From the NCBI RefSeq assembly GCF_013377785.1, contig NZ_JABXWT010000001.1, forward strand, positions 859,533-923,532: 64,000 bases of DNA, given 5' to 3'. Of this stretch, positions 45,098-54,306 are shown piece after piece. The stretch's first letter is position 1. The number at the start of each line of letters is the position of its first letter. This stretch comes from Ruegeria haliotis (lineage in GTDB: Bacteria > Pseudomonadota > Alphaproteobacteria > Rhodobacterales > Rhodobacteraceae). Below the pieces are notes generated by a model. It was not told where the DNA came from. It saw only the letters and a list, made by a program, of their open reading frames with translations, and ran no database searches. Position numbers and translations under genes: made by a program.

Positions 45098-45640
45098 CTA
45101 AGCCTCGGTGAATCTGACCTTGCCGATAAAGGGCAGGTTGCGGTTACGCTGAGCATAATCGATCCCGTAACCCACGACAAACTCGTCCGGAATTTCAAAG
45201 CCAATCCAATCTGACCGGAAATCAACCTCGCGACGGCTTGGTTTGTCCAGTAAGGCGATGGATTTCAGGCGTTTAGGCTTGCGGCTAACCAACAAGTTGG
45301 TGACATGGTTCAGGGTGTGGCCCGTATCGACGATGTCTTCGACAACCAGCACATCACGTCCTTCAATTGCGCCTCTTAAATCTTTGAGAATACGTACTTC
45401 CCGGCTGCTTTCCATCGAGTCGCCGTAAGAGGACGCCTCAAGAAAATCGACTTCAATCGGCAGATCCAGCTCGCGCACGAGATCGGCAATGAACACGAAA
45501 CTTCCGCGCAACAGGCCCACAACGACCAGCTTGTCGGTGTCCCCGAATTCGTCGGTAATTTTGCGACAAAGCTCCTCGATCCTGGCGGCGATCGCCTTGG
45601 CCGAGATCATCTCATCTATCACATATGCGCGGTCGCTCAT
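45098..45640 (-). CDS. hpt: Hypoxanthine phosphoribosyltransferase
   Basis: Purine-salvage enzyme of 180 residues converting hypoxanthine (or guanine) and PRPP to the nucleotide. The PRPP-binding motif [14 protein letters not shown], the flexible-loop ASSYGDS and the C-terminal base-recognition segment ([20 protein letters not shown]) are present. I used the ATG at 45640 ([11 protein letters not shown]). It is followed without a gap by a 57-aa membrane protein gene and is divergent from the COQ10-like gene. Confidence 0.94.
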   Translation of the reverse strand: MSDRAYVIDEMISAKAIAARIEELCRKITDEFGDTDKLVVVGLLRGSFVFIADLVRELDLPIEVDFLEASSYGDSMESSREVRILKDLRGAIEGRDVLVVEDIVDTGHTLNHVTNLLVSRKPKRLKSIALLDKPSRREVDFRSDWIGFEIPDEFVVGYGIDYAQRNRNLPFIGKVRFTEA

Positions 45641-45712
45641 CGCTGCCCCCTTGATCTTTGGCGCGCAACATACGACATGACGCGCCATTGTCACCAGTTA
45701 ATGCCGGACGCC

Positions 45713-46159
45713 ATGCCTATCCATTCGGAAACACGTCACCTGCCATACACCGCTCAGCAAATGTATGATCTTGTCGCTGACGTGGCCAAGTACCCGGAAT
45801 TTCTACCCTGGTGTGCGGCAGCGCGTATTCGAAAGACCTACGAGGTCGGCGAGGCCGAGGTGATGGAGGCTGATCTGGTCATCTCGTTCAAGGTTTTCCG
45901 CGAGCGGTTTGGCAGCCGGGTGACCTTATTCCCGGATCAAAAGAGAATTGACACTGAATATCTGGACGGCCCGTTCAAATACATGAAATCCGATTGGCAG
46001 TTCGAAGACGCACCGGATGGCGGCTGCAACATCTCATTCCACGTCGATTTCGAATTCAAAAACGCCATTTTACAGGGCATCATCGGCGTGGTGTTTAACG
46101 AGGCCATGCAGCGGATCGTACGAGCATTCGAAAACCGCGCGGCAGATCTTCATAGCTAA
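45713..46159 (+). CDS. COQ10/RatA-type START-domain protein
   Basis: A 148-residue START-fold protein (polyketide cyclase/dehydrase family) with the typical opening PYTAQQMYDLVADVAKYPEFLPWC and VFNEAMQRIVRAFENRA at the end. In mitochondria and alphaproteobacteria such proteins (COQ10) bind ubiquinone and assist respiration. The E. coli homologue is named RatA, and toxin annotation is misleading here because no antitoxin-like partner is adjacent. The start at 45713 (MPIHSETRHLPY) matches family members. Confidence 0.9.
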   Translation: MPIHSETRHLPYTAQQMYDLVADVAKYPEFLPWCAAARIRKTYEVGEAEVMEADLVISFKVFRERFGSRVTLFPDQKRIDTEYLDGPFKYMKSDWQFEDAPDGGCNISFHVDFEFKNAILQGIIGVVFNEAMQRIVRAFENRAADLHS

Positions 46160-46196
46160 GCCTTTACCATTAGTTAGCGCGCGTTAGACTGCGCCC

Positions 46197-47492
46197 ATGA
46201 ATGATCTGACCCATTCGCTGGCCGCCTTTGCCGCAAGCCCCGTAACGACGTCCGCGCAGACGCGGATTGTCACCTCTTTGTCTGTGCTTGATTGGGTTGC
46301 AGTGGGCAGGGCCGGGGCCACAGAACCTGTCTCGAATGTTATTCGGGACATGGTGTTGGCGGAAAACGGTGCCGCTCAGGCGCATCTGTTTGGCGGAGGT
46401 GCTGCACCGCTTCGCGCGGCAGCGCTTGTGAATGGCACCGTATCTCATGCTCTGGACTATGACGACACGCATTTCGCCCATATCGGTCATCCATCCGTGG
46501 CCGTCATGCCTGCAGCGCTCGCGGTCACCGAATGGGATGATCGTATCTTGGTAGACTTTCTCGAGGCTGCACTTGTCGGGATGGAGGTATCCATTCGTAT
46601 AGGGCTGTGGTTGGGACGCGCGCATTATCAGGCCGGATTTCATCAAACCGCCACGTCGGGTGCCTTTGGCGCCGCCGTTGCAGCTGGGCGAGTATTCGGG
46701 TTCGATACAGATCAGATGCGGAACGTACTGGGCCTGACGGCAACGCGTGCCGCGGGCATGAAGGCGCAGTTTGGGACCATGGGTAAACCTTACAATGCGG
46801 GCCTTGCGGCCTCGGCAGGGCTGGAGGCTGCATTGCTGGTGCAGCGCGGGTTTGAGGCAAACGCTGATGTCCTCGAAGGTCAATATGGCTTTGGCGCGAC
46901 TCATCAGGGGGTAGCAGACCTGAAGACGGCTCTGGACGGTCTTGGAGAGGATTGGTTATTCGAAGCCGTCAGTCATAAGTTCCACGCATGCTGCCATGGG
47001 CTTCATGCGGCGCTGGAGGCCGCACGGGAAATGGATATTGCCGAACCCGAAGTGGCTGAAATCAAGATCAGAACACATCCACGCTGGATGAGCGTCTGCA
47101 ACCAGATGTCCCCGACATCCGGTTTGGGGGCCAAGTTCTCATACCGCACTGTCATCGCAATGCAGTCATTGGGGTATGATACGGCACTACCCGATAGTTA
47201 TTCCAAGAAAACCTGTGCCAACCCGCGGATCCAATCTCTGCGAGACCGCATCACGGTCGAGGCTGATGACACTCTTTCAGAAACTCAGGCGCATCTGTCG
47301 CTGCTGCGCCGCGATGGCGTCCGGCGGGAATCCCTCCACGATTTGCTGGCCCCCATGTCGCTTGCGGATCGCGAGGATCGGGTGCGCGGCAAGGCCGCCA
47401 AGTTGATCGGCAGGGATGAGGCGGACGCGATCTGGTCGATGCTACGCACCGGAGGCCGCGCCCGCGACCTTGCCAACCGACTGGTGGATTAA
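46197..47492 (+). CDS. MmgE/PrpD-family protein
   Basis: A 431-residue protein of the MmgE/PrpD family (2-methylcitrate dehydratase-like, also including itaconate-related enzymes). Family segments include [16 protein letters not shown] (active-site Asp region), [28 protein letters not shown] and [16 protein letters not shown]. No prpB, prpC or CoA-transferase gene is adjacent, so the substrate stays open. It is convergent with pyrC; their stop codons overlap by four bases. Confidence 0.9.
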   Translation: MNDLTHSLAAFAASPVTTSAQTRIVTSLSVLDWVAVGRAGATEPVSNVIRDMVLAENGAAQAHLFGGGAAPLRAAALVNGTVSHALDYDDTHFAHIGHPSVAVMPAALAVTEWDDRILVDFLEAALVGMEVSIRIGLWLGRAHYQAGFHQTATSGAFGAAVAAGRVFGFDTDQMRNVLGLTATRAAGMKAQFGTMGKPYNAGLAASAGLEAALLVQRGFEANADVLEGQYGFGATHQGVADLKTALDGLGEDWLFEAVSHKFHACCHGLHAALEAAREMDIAEPEVAEIKIRTHPRWMSVCNQMSPTSGLGAKFSYRTVIAMQSLGYDTALPDSYSKKTCANPRIQSLRDRITVEADDTLSETQAHLSLLRRDGVRRESLHDLLAPMSLADREDRVRGKAAKLIGRDEADAIWSMLRTGGRARDLANRLVD

Positions 47493-48526
47493 TCCACGCG
47501 CCAATGCAGCGGGAATCCGGGGTCAAACACTGTGACCGGACCATCGCCGGTTTCGATCTTGGCCGGGTATGTGACCGGGCCCCCTTTGGTCAGGGTCAGC
47601 GTGTCTTCGTTCACCGGCAAGCCATAAAAGGCCGGGCCATTCAGCGACGCGAATGATTCTAACTTGCCTAAGGCACCTTCACGTTCGAACATCTCTGCCA
47701 GCAGAGACATTGTGTTCGTCGCAGTAAAGCACCCAGCACAGCCACAGGCCATTTCCTTATTGCCATCCGTATGCGGCGCACTGTCAGTGCCCAGGAAAAA
47801 ACGTGGATCACCCGAGGTTGCAGCGGCCAGCAGTGCCAGACGATGCTCCTCGCGCTTGGCGACGGGCAGGCAATAATAGTGCGGCTTGATCCCGCCAACC
47901 AGAATGTGATTGCGGTTGATGATCAAATGGTGGGTCGTGATCGTTGCACCCAGATCGGTAGCGTTTGCTTTGACATACTCAACGCCATTCTTGGTCGTGA
48001 TATGCTCCATCACCACACGCAGGCCCGGCGTTGCTTTGCGGATTGGATCCAGAACACGATCAATGAACACGGCTTCGCGGTCAAAGATATCGATCTCTGA
48101 TTCTGTGACCTCGCCATGTACACACAGCGGCAGGCCGATCTCGGCCATCTTTTCCAGCGCGGGGCGTACCTTGTCAAAGTCCCGTACACCAGAGGCAGAG
48201 TTTGTCGTCGCACCTGCCGGGTACAGCTTTACGGCCTTGATCAAACCGCTGGCATGTGCGGTTGTCATATCCTCGGGGTCGGTATCTTCGGTCAGATACA
48301 GCGTCATCAGCGGCTCAAACGTCATTCCGGCAGGCAACGCGGCCATGATGCGGTCGCGATAAGCGGTGGCCTGCGCCCCGGTCACAACCGGCGGTACCAG
48401 GTTCGGCATGATGATCGCACGGGCAAAATGGCGCGCGGTTTCGGGCAGGACGGCCTGCAACATCGCGCCATCGCGCAGATGAAGGTGCCAGTCGTCGGGG
48501 CGGCGGATCGTGATGCTATCGGTCAT
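47489..48526 (-). CDS. pyrC: Dihydroorotase
   Basis: Third step of pyrimidine synthesis, 345 residues, of the PyrC class II type. The HxH metal motif is in [10 protein letters not shown], the lysine that is carboxylated in the family lies in [14 protein letters not shown], and further His ligands follow in CVHGEV and ITTHHL; the closing region contains [13 protein letters not shown]. The start at 48526 ([14 protein letters not shown]) agrees with the family. Convergent with the PrpD-family gene and divergent from coxD. Confidence 0.95.
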   Translation of the reverse strand: MTDSITIRRPDDWHLHLRDGAMLQAVLPETARHFARAIIMPNLVPPVVTGAQATAYRDRIMAALPAGMTFEPLMTLYLTEDTDPEDMTTAHASGLIKAVKLYPAGATTNSASGVRDFDKVRPALEKMAEIGLPLCVHGEVTESEIDIFDREAVFIDRVLDPIRKATPGLRVVMEHITTKNGVEYVKANATDLGATITTHHLIINRNHILVGGIKPHYYCLPVAKREEHRLALLAAATSGDPRFFLGTDSAPHTDGNKEMACGCAGCFTATNTMSLLAEMFEREGALGKLESFASLNGPAFYGLPVNEDTLTLTKGGPVTYPAKIETGDGPVTVFDPGFPLHWRVD

Positions 48527-48658
48527 GGTGCCTCCGCTAGCACAGAGGTCACCATCGTGAAAGCCCTTGTCGGCTGGCGAGATCGCCGTAAATCGAGAAA
48601 GACCATGGGCTTGACGCAGCCCCCGGCCCATGACCTGTTAGGCCCAAGGAGAAAATAC

Positions 48659-49567
48659 ATGCACCACCCCCATTCCATCGATGCCGTTCAGGAGACGCTC
48701 GGCGCGCAGGGCTATGTCTGCGGCAGGGCGCTTGCGACTGTTGTTTTCCTTGCATTGAAACTGGGTCGTCCCTTGTTTCTGGAAGGTGAGGCCGGGGTTG
48801 GTAAGACCGAAATTGCCAAGGCTCTGGCAGCCGGTTTGGGGCGTCGTCTGATCCGTTTGCAATGCTACGAAGGTTTAGATGCCTCCTCTGCGGTTTATGA
48901 ATGGAATTTTCCGGCGCAGATGGTTGCGATCCGAACGGCGGAGGCGTCGGGAGGCGCCGATCGCAATACATTGCAGTCCGAGTTGTTCTCAGATGACTAC
49001 CTGATCGAACGCCCCTTGCTGCAGGCCATGCGGCCTGACGAAAACGGCGCGCCGGTTTTATTGATTGATGAATTGGACCGCACGGATGAGCCGTTCGAGG
49101 CTTTTTTGCTCGAGGCGCTCAGCGATTTTCAGGTCACGATCCCTGAACTGGGAACGGTGAAAGCGCCCGAGCCTCCGATCGTAATCGTGACATCGAACCG
49201 CACACGAGAAGTGCATGACGCACTGAAACGTCGTTGCCTGTATCACTGGGTCGACTACCCCGATTTCGACCGCGAGATTGAAATCCTGAATGCGCGGGCT
49301 CCGGAAGCAGCCGAGACCCTGAGCCGTGAGATTGTGGCGTTTGTCCAGCACCTGCGCACCGAGGATCTGTTCAAGAAACCGGGCGTAGCAGAAACCATCG
49401 ACTGGGCCAAATGTCTGCTGGCGCTGGACGTGATCAACCTCAGTCCCGAAGTGATCGGGGACACTCTGGGCGCGATCCTGAAGTATCAGGACGACATCCA
49501 AAAACTCCAGGGATCCGAAGCCAAACGCATCCTGGATCAGGCCAATGCCTCACTCGAACCGGCGTGA
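48659..49567 (+). CDS. coxD: MoxR-type AAA+ ATPase (CoxD-like)
   Basis: A 302-residue AAA+ chaperone with Walker A GEAGVGKTE and Walker B VLLIDELDRTDE, sensor 1 region VIVTSNRTREVHD. In aerobic CO dehydrogenase clusters CoxD works with the VWA protein CoxE to mature the molybdenum-copper or molybdenum centre. The ATG at 48659 follows AAGGAGA. It is the first gene of the cox-like cluster, followed by a 46-bp palindromic repeat and then coxE. Confidence 0.88.
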   Translation: MHHPHSIDAVQETLGAQGYVCGRALATVVFLALKLGRPLFLEGEAGVGKTEIAKALAAGLGRRLIRLQCYEGLDASSAVYEWNFPAQMVAIRTAEASGGADRNTLQSELFSDDYLIERPLLQAMRPDENGAPVLLIDELDRTDEPFEAFLLEALSDFQVTIPELGTVKAPEPPIVIVTSNRTREVHDALKRRCLYHWVDYPDFDREIEILNARAPEAAETLSREIVAFVQHLRTEDLFKKPGVAETIDWAKCLLALDVINLSPEVIGDTLGAILKYQDDIQKLQGSEAKRILDQANASLEPA

Positions 49568-49570
49568 TGC

Positions 49571-49616
49571 TTCATCTTTTCAAAAATACTCCGGGGGTGT
49601 GGGGGCAGCGCCCCCA
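49571..49616 (+). repeat. 46-bp extragenic palindromic repeat, copy 1
   Basis: Begins TTCATCTTTT, contains AATACTCCGGGGGT and ends with the hairpin TGGGGGCAGCGCCCCCA. A second copy lies in inverted orientation at 56679-56724 with about eight differences. It sits between coxD and coxE, directly after the coxD stop. Repeats of this form are common between genes of Rhodobacteraceae in my recollection. Confidence 0.85.
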
Positions 49617-49625
49617 TGAGGTGTG

Positions 49626-50882
49626 ATGGCGGAACAGCTCACACTGGATATCCCCGAGAAACCGAAGCTGGCGCAAAACATCACGCATTTTGCCCGGGCG
49701 TTGCGAAAGGCTGGGTTGCCTATCGGTACAGGCCGGGTCGTTGATGCAATTCGGGCTGTTGAGGCCGCAGGCTTTACCCGGAAACAGGATTTCTACTGGA
49801 CGCTGCACGCGTGTTTCGTAAACCGCCCCGAACATCGCACAGTGTTTGCACAAATCTTCCGTCTGTATTGGCGTGATCCGCGGTATCTGGAGCATATGAT
49901 GGCCATGATGCTGCCTGCCATTCGCGGGGTGCAAGAGGATCGCAAGGCCGAGGCCGGCGAAAAGCGGGCGGCCGAGGCCTTGTTGGACGGCGTTGAACGT
50001 GACTTGCCTGAAGCTTCCGAGGAAGAAGGCGAGACTGAACTAGACATCGACGCCTCACAAACCGCATCATCCGAGGAGCGTTTGCGCAGTCTGGATTTCG
50101 AACAGATGAGCACCGCAGAAATCGCGCAGGCCAAGCGACTGTTGGCGCGTCTGAGTTTGCCGGTCAAACCCATCAAGTCCCGCCGGGGGCAGGCCAGTCA
50201 TCTCGGTCATCGTATAGACCGGGCGCGCACCTTGCGCGCAGCGATGCGACAAGGGGGGGAGTTGCGCGATATCGCCCGGATGAAACCCAAACCGCGCTGG
50301 CCCAATCTGGTGGTCCTCTGTGATATCTCCGGCTCAATGAGTCAATACAGCCGTATCATCCTGCACTTTCTACACACGGTTTCGAATGCAAAGGGCGCGG
50401 GATGGGCCAAGGTGCATGCGTTTACCTTTGGAACCCGGCTCACCAACATCACCCGCCACCTGCAGCAGCGCGATGTAGACGCCGCCTTGGCCGCCGCCGG
50501 CGCCGAGGCGGAGGATTGGGAAGGCGGCACCAGAATTGGCGAATGCCTGCACAGCTTCAATCGCGACTGGTCGCGTCGTGTCATGGGGCAGGGTGCAATG
50601 GTGCTATTGATCTCGGATGGTCTGGACCGGGGTGAACCCGATACGCTGGCAAAAGAGATGGAACGCCTGCACCTGTCTTCGCATCGCCTGATCTGGCTCA
50701 ACCCGTTGCTGCGGTGGGATGGTTTTGCGCCAAAGGCGCAGGGAATCGCAGCGATGTTGCCGCATGTGGACAGTTTTCGGGCCGGTCATTCGATTGCGTC
50801 GCTGGAAGATCTGGCCGCTGTCATCTCACAACCCGATGACGTGGGTGAGAAAGCGCGGCTTATGTCCGCGCTTTCTGCCTGA
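49626..50882 (+). CDS. coxE: VWA-domain protein (CoxE-like)
   Basis: A 418-residue von Willebrand factor A protein. The metal-ion-dependent adhesion motif is CDISGSMS (DxSxS), with further MIDAS positions in WEGGTRIGECL and LISDGLDRG. The N-terminal half is helical (FARALRKAGLPIGTGRVVDAIRAVEA) with an acidic stretch (EEEGETELDID). With the upstream AAA+ protein it forms the CoxD/CoxE pair that in Oligotropha helps load the active-site metal. ATG at 49626; GTG one codon earlier is possible. Confidence 0.9.
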   Translation: MAEQLTLDIPEKPKLAQNITHFARALRKAGLPIGTGRVVDAIRAVEAAGFTRKQDFYWTLHACFVNRPEHRTVFAQIFRLYWRDPRYLEHMMAMMLPAIRGVQEDRKAEAGEKRAAEALLDGVERDLPEASEEEGETELDIDASQTASSEERLRSLDFEQMSTAEIAQAKRLLARLSLPVKPIKSRRGQASHLGHRIDRARTLRAAMRQGGELRDIARMKPKPRWPNLVVLCDISGSMSQYSRIILHFLHTVSNAKGAGWAKVHAFTFGTRLTNITRHLQQRDVDAALAAAGAEAEDWEGGTRIGECLHSFNRDWSRRVMGQGAMVLLISDGLDRGEPDTLAKEMERLHLSSHRLIWLNPLLRWDGFAPKAQGIAAMLPHVDSFRAGHSIASLEDLAAVISQPDDVGEKARLMSALSA

Positions 50883-50885
50883 GGT

Positions 50886-51386
50886 TTACCCAAGCTGCTT
50901 TTCGTTGCACTCGCGTGCCATTTCCATGGCTTTATAGGTGCCGGTCAGATCGACTGTGAAGGCAAATTCCTTTTCCGGGAAAACGACCATTACTTTTTGC
51001 TTGGCCAGATCATCCGCGAATTGAGGATCATCTGACAAGACGTACCCACCGGAATAACCCTTGGTGATGTTGCCCTTCATGCCGGTTGCTTCGCCAAGAT
51101 AAATGTTGTCACCCAGAAGGATGGCGACAGCCTCTGTCTCGCCGCGCTTGATGTCAGTTTTGGCTTTGGTGAAAACGCCGACATAACCCACGCCGCGATC
51201 CTCGGTCAGGCCCATCTGAACGACGTTTTCCGCATCGTCGACGGCCTCAATCAGGCAGGATTTCTTTTCGTTGTCGATGAAAACCTTCCAGCCCTCGACC
51301 TCACCATAACGTTCGAATGTATCAGCCCATGCGGCAGCCGAGGTCAGAAGACCGATTGCCGCTCCCAGTGTAAGAATGCGTTTCAA
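50886..51386 (-). CDS. Periplasmic protein of unknown function
   Basis: A 166-residue exported protein with a clear signal peptide (MKRILTLGAAIGLLTSAAAWA, cleaved near residue 21). I chose the TTG at 51386 because GGAG lies six bases upstream and the signal peptide starts right there. The mature part has beta-rich character with two Cys (KKSCLIEA and RECNEKQ), possibly a disulfide, and the segment GYSGGYVLSDDPQFADDLAKQ. It recalls the IalB-like/host-attachment fold only loosely. It lies opposite to, and inside, the cox cluster, convergent with coxE (3-base gap), so a direct link to CO dehydrogenase is not implied. Confidence 0.75.
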   Translation of the reverse strand: MKRILTLGAAIGLLTSAAAWADTFERYGEVEGWKVFIDNEKKSCLIEAVDDAENVVQMGLTEDRGVGYVGVFTKAKTDIKRGETEAVAILLGDNIYLGEATGMKGNITKGYSGGYVLSDDPQFADDLAKQKVMVVFPEKEFAFTVDLTGTYKAMEMARECNEKQLG

Positions 51387-51621
51387 TTTTTGTCTCCAAT
51401 TTGAAAATTTCAATGCGCGCATCCGGCCGATTGCCGGCTGCAAGCGCAGGCTAGAACCATGACCAGAGACAATCAATCCTTTGCTTTTATGAATGTGAGA
51501 CAAGCCGATTGCCGCCCTGTTCTAATAGCTAAACATCCAGATTTGCTGATGTGGTTTGGCAGCTGGCTTTTCATTGCGTCAAAGCTCCCTATGTTGGATC
51601 GGAGTTTGCCGGGAGGGTTCG

Positions 51622-52590
51622 ATGGTTCGATTCAGCAAGAGTCCTGAGACAGCATTGGATTGGTTTCGCAATGGGCGCGGCGCCGCCCTTGCTACTGTTG
51701 TCGAAACCTGGGGAAGCGCGCCGCGTCGCGTAGGTGCCCAGCTGGTTATTGGCGGGGACGGCCAGATCGAAGGGTCGGTTTCGGGTGGTTGCGTCGAAGG
51801 CGCGGTGATTGTCGAGGCGCTGGAAGCCATCGATGAAGGTGAAGCCAGATTGCTGGAGTTTGGGGTAAGCGACGATGACGCGTTTGCCGTAGGCTTGGCC
51901 TGTGGCGGAACCATCCGAGTCCTTGTGGAACCTGTTGGCAAAGTCCTACCCGAAGCAATGCTGGCCGAGTTGGTTGCGACACGCGCCGCGCGCGCGCCTC
52001 TGGCCTATGAGGTTAATATCGATACCGGTCATCGTGCGTTGCGTCGTAATGCTTATCGCGACAGACTGCGCATGGATCGATCAGGGTTTGAAGAAGACGG
52101 CAAAACTTTTGTGGCTGTGCACAACCCTCCACTGCGATTGATTGTCGTAGGGGCTGTTCACATCGCGCAAGCCTTGGTGCCGATGGCGCGGATTGCGGGT
52201 TATGATCCGGCAATTGTTGATCCGCGTGATGCTTTCGCATCCAATGCCCGGTTTCCCGGTGAGAAGATTCTTACAGATTGGCCGGATGAAGCAGTGGCCA
52301 AATTGGGATTGGATACACGCACCGCAGTGGTTTTGCTGACCCATGACCCCAAGCTGGACGACCCTGCGCTGCAGGCAGCACTGAATGCCGGTGTGTTTTA
52401 TATCGGCGCCCTTGGATCGACCCGAACCCATGCCAAGCGGGTTGAAAGGATGAAGAGTTCGGGATTCACGGAGGCTCAGATCGCGCGAATTCATGGGCCC
52501 GTAGGTTTGGATATCGGCGCATCAGATCCGTCCGAGATTGCAGTTGCGATCCTTGCGCAGATGACCGCAGTGTTGCGGGGCAAGGCGTGA
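51622..52590 (+). CDS. XdhC/CoxF-family molybdenum-enzyme maturation protein
   Basis: A 322-residue protein with an N-terminal XdhC/CoxI domain (ETALDWFRNGRGAALATVVETWGSAPR, GSVSGGCVEGAV, LACGGTIRVLVEP) and a C-terminal Rossmann domain (LIVVGAVHIAQALVPMARIAGY, YIGALGSTRTHAKR). XdhC binds the molybdenum cofactor and helps its sulfuration and insertion; the two-domain form corresponds to CoxF or CoxI in cox clusters. ATG at 51622 after GGGAGGG. The gene overlaps the next by four bases (GTGA). Confidence 0.9.
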   Translation: MVRFSKSPETALDWFRNGRGAALATVVETWGSAPRRVGAQLVIGGDGQIEGSVSGGCVEGAVIVEALEAIDEGEARLLEFGVSDDDAFAVGLACGGTIRVLVEPVGKVLPEAMLAELVATRAARAPLAYEVNIDTGHRALRRNAYRDRLRMDRSGFEEDGKTFVAVHNPPLRLIVVGAVHIAQALVPMARIAGYDPAIVDPRDAFASNARFPGEKILTDWPDEAVAKLGLDTRTAVVLLTHDPKLDDPALQAALNAGVFYIGALGSTRTHAKRVERMKSSGFTEAQIARIHGPVGLDIGASDPSEIAVAILAQMTAVLRGKA

Positions 52591-53588
52591 AATTCGGCCC
52601 GGTCCCGGTCGCCGATGTAAGCGGTGCGATCCTGGCTCATTCCGTCACGGTTGGTGACCGCAAACTGCGAAAGGGGATGGTCCTTCTGCCGGAACATGCG
52701 ACTCAGCTGGCCGAAGCCGGCTTTGCCGATGTCATCGTGGCGCAGATGGAGCCCGGCGATTGTCACGAGGACGAAGCGGCCCGGATGTTGGCCACGGCGC
52801 TGGCCTCCGATGCCTCGGATGCCAATCTGCGCGTGACCGAGGCCTTCACCGGACGGGTGAATCTGTTGGCAGATGGGCCGGGTGTGGCGGTGCTGAATGT
52901 CACCGCCCTTGAGCGGTTCAATCAGGTTAACCCGATGATTACTGTCGCCACGGTTCCTCAGTACCAGCAGATGGGGGCTGCGGGGATGGTGGCAACGATC
53001 AAGGTCATTTCCTATGCCGTTCCGAAAACTGACGTGTTGCGGGCCGCAGATCTGGCGCGGGGCGCTATCCGACTTGTTCGGCCCGTGCATCGCAAGGCTG
53101 GGTTGATCGTGACGGATATTCCCGGCGGGCCGCCGAACGAAAAAGGAATTGCGGCTATGCGGGGCAGGGTCGAGGCGCTTGGCATGGAGCTCTGCGATGT
53201 ACAGATCGTGCCACATGATACGGAAGCGCTTGCAGCCGTCATCGCGAGTGTACGCGGAGACCTGACGATGATCCTGACCGGATCGGCCACCTCGGATGTT
53301 GACGATGTGGCACCTTCGGCGGTCCGCGTGGCAGGTGGAACAGTGGACCGGTTCGGAATGCCCGTTGATCCGGGGAACCTTCTGTTTTTGGGCGCGCTTG
53401 AAGATCGCCCGGTGATCGGTTTACCGGGGTGCGCGCGATCTCCTGCGTTGAATGGCGCGGATTGGGTTTTGTCTCGGGTCGCATGCGGGATCGAAACGAC
53501 CGCGGTAGATATCGCGGCAATGGGTGTTGGCGGATTGCTCAAGGAGATCCCGACACGGCCGCAGCCCCGTGCGCAGAGAAAGAAATGA
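52587..53588 (+). CDS. MoeA/MocA-like molybdopterin-binding protein
   Basis: A 333-residue protein beginning at GTG. It has the molybdopterin-binding (MoCF/MogA-like) domain in its second half, with ILTGSATSDVDDVAPSAVRVAGG and GMPVDPGNLLFLG, and a MoeA-like N-terminal region (VSGAILAHSVTVGDRKLRKGMVL). It likely delivers or modifies the molybdenum cofactor (for example, cytidylation or insertion) for the dehydrogenase encoded next. Overlap with the XdhC-like gene supports a joint maturation function. Confidence 0.85.
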   Translation: MKFGPVPVADVSGAILAHSVTVGDRKLRKGMVLLPEHATQLAEAGFADVIVAQMEPGDCHEDEAARMLATALASDASDANLRVTEAFTGRVNLLADGPGVAVLNVTALERFNQVNPMITVATVPQYQQMGAAGMVATIKVISYAVPKTDVLRAADLARGAIRLVRPVHRKAGLIVTDIPGGPPNEKGIAAMRGRVEALGMELCDVQIVPHDTEALAAVIASVRGDLTMILTGSATSDVDDVAPSAVRVAGGTVDRFGMPVDPGNLLFLGALEDRPVIGLPGCARSPALNGADWVLSRVACGIETTAVDIAAMGVGGLLKEIPTRPQPRAQRKK

Positions 53589-53739
53589 CGCAACGGCAGT
53601 TTTGCCGTTGCCCTGAGGTGCTTTAAATCGTGTCTCTTACGCTCTTGCTGGCCTGAAAAATCGGCAAAGATTTTTGTTCTCAAACGAAAATTCCCGTGCT
53701 TAACTCGGCGTAAGCAAAAATACGAAATGGGAGGAACTT

Positions 53740-54225
53740 ATGACACAGGTCTCAATGACCGTGAACGGAAAGTCCGTGAGCGGTGATGTCGAGGGCCGGA
53801 CATTACTGTCCAGCTTTCTGCGTGAACACCTGTCGCTGACAGGTACACATGTCGGATGTGATACCGCACAATGCGGTGCCTGCGTGGTGCATGTGAATGG
53901 TGAAGCGGTCAAATCCTGCAACATGTTGGCCCTTGAAGCAGACGGGTCTGATGTTGGCACGATCGAGGGGCAGGCCAATGAGGATGGCTCGCTGAATGTG
54001 ATCCAGCAGGCCTTTCAGGATCATCACGGATTGCAATGCGGGTTCTGCACACCGGGTATGGTGATGAGTACGGCAGCGCTGTTGAAAGACAACCCGCGTC
54101 CGACCGAAGCGGAAATCCGCAAATACCTTGAAGGCAACCTGTGCCGCTGCACTGGCTATCACAACATCGTCAAGTCGATCATGGCCGCATCCGGTCAAGA
54201 CGCCAGCAGCATCGCTGCTGAATAA
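53740..54225 (+). CDS. coxS: CO dehydrogenase-type small subunit, 2[2Fe-2S]
   Basis: A 161-residue iron-sulfur subunit of the xanthine-oxidase family. The N-terminal plant-type cluster ligands are in [12 protein letters not shown] with a fourth Cys in KSCNML; the second cluster ligands are in CGFCTPGM and CRCTGY. It passes electrons from the molybdenum site in CoxL to FAD in CoxM. The order S-L-M is that of form II enzymes, whereas form I clusters run M-S-L. Confidence 0.94.
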   Translation: MTQVSMTVNGKSVSGDVEGRTLLSSFLREHLSLTGTHVGCDTAQCGACVVHVNGEAVKSCNMLALEADGSDVGTIEGQANEDGSLNVIQQAFQDHHGLQCGFCTPGMVMSTAALLKDNPRPTEAEIRKYLEGNLCRCTGYHNIVKSIMAASGQDASSIAAE

Positions 54226-54306
54226 TGCCACTGCGGGCGTAAGGGAGACGCCCGTGGGAAAAGAAAGGGTGCGCATTCGTACCCGTTTATGGGAGGAGAA
54301 CAAGCT

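Noticed and set aside
45713..46159. Toxin of a RatA-type toxin-antitoxin pair
   Set aside because: The protein is a START-domain COQ10-like protein; there is no antitoxin-like partner, and alphaproteobacterial members fit a ubiquinone role.
46170..46904. 244-aa open frame on the minus strand
   Set aside because: Antisense to the MmgE/PrpD-family gene, which has full family motifs.
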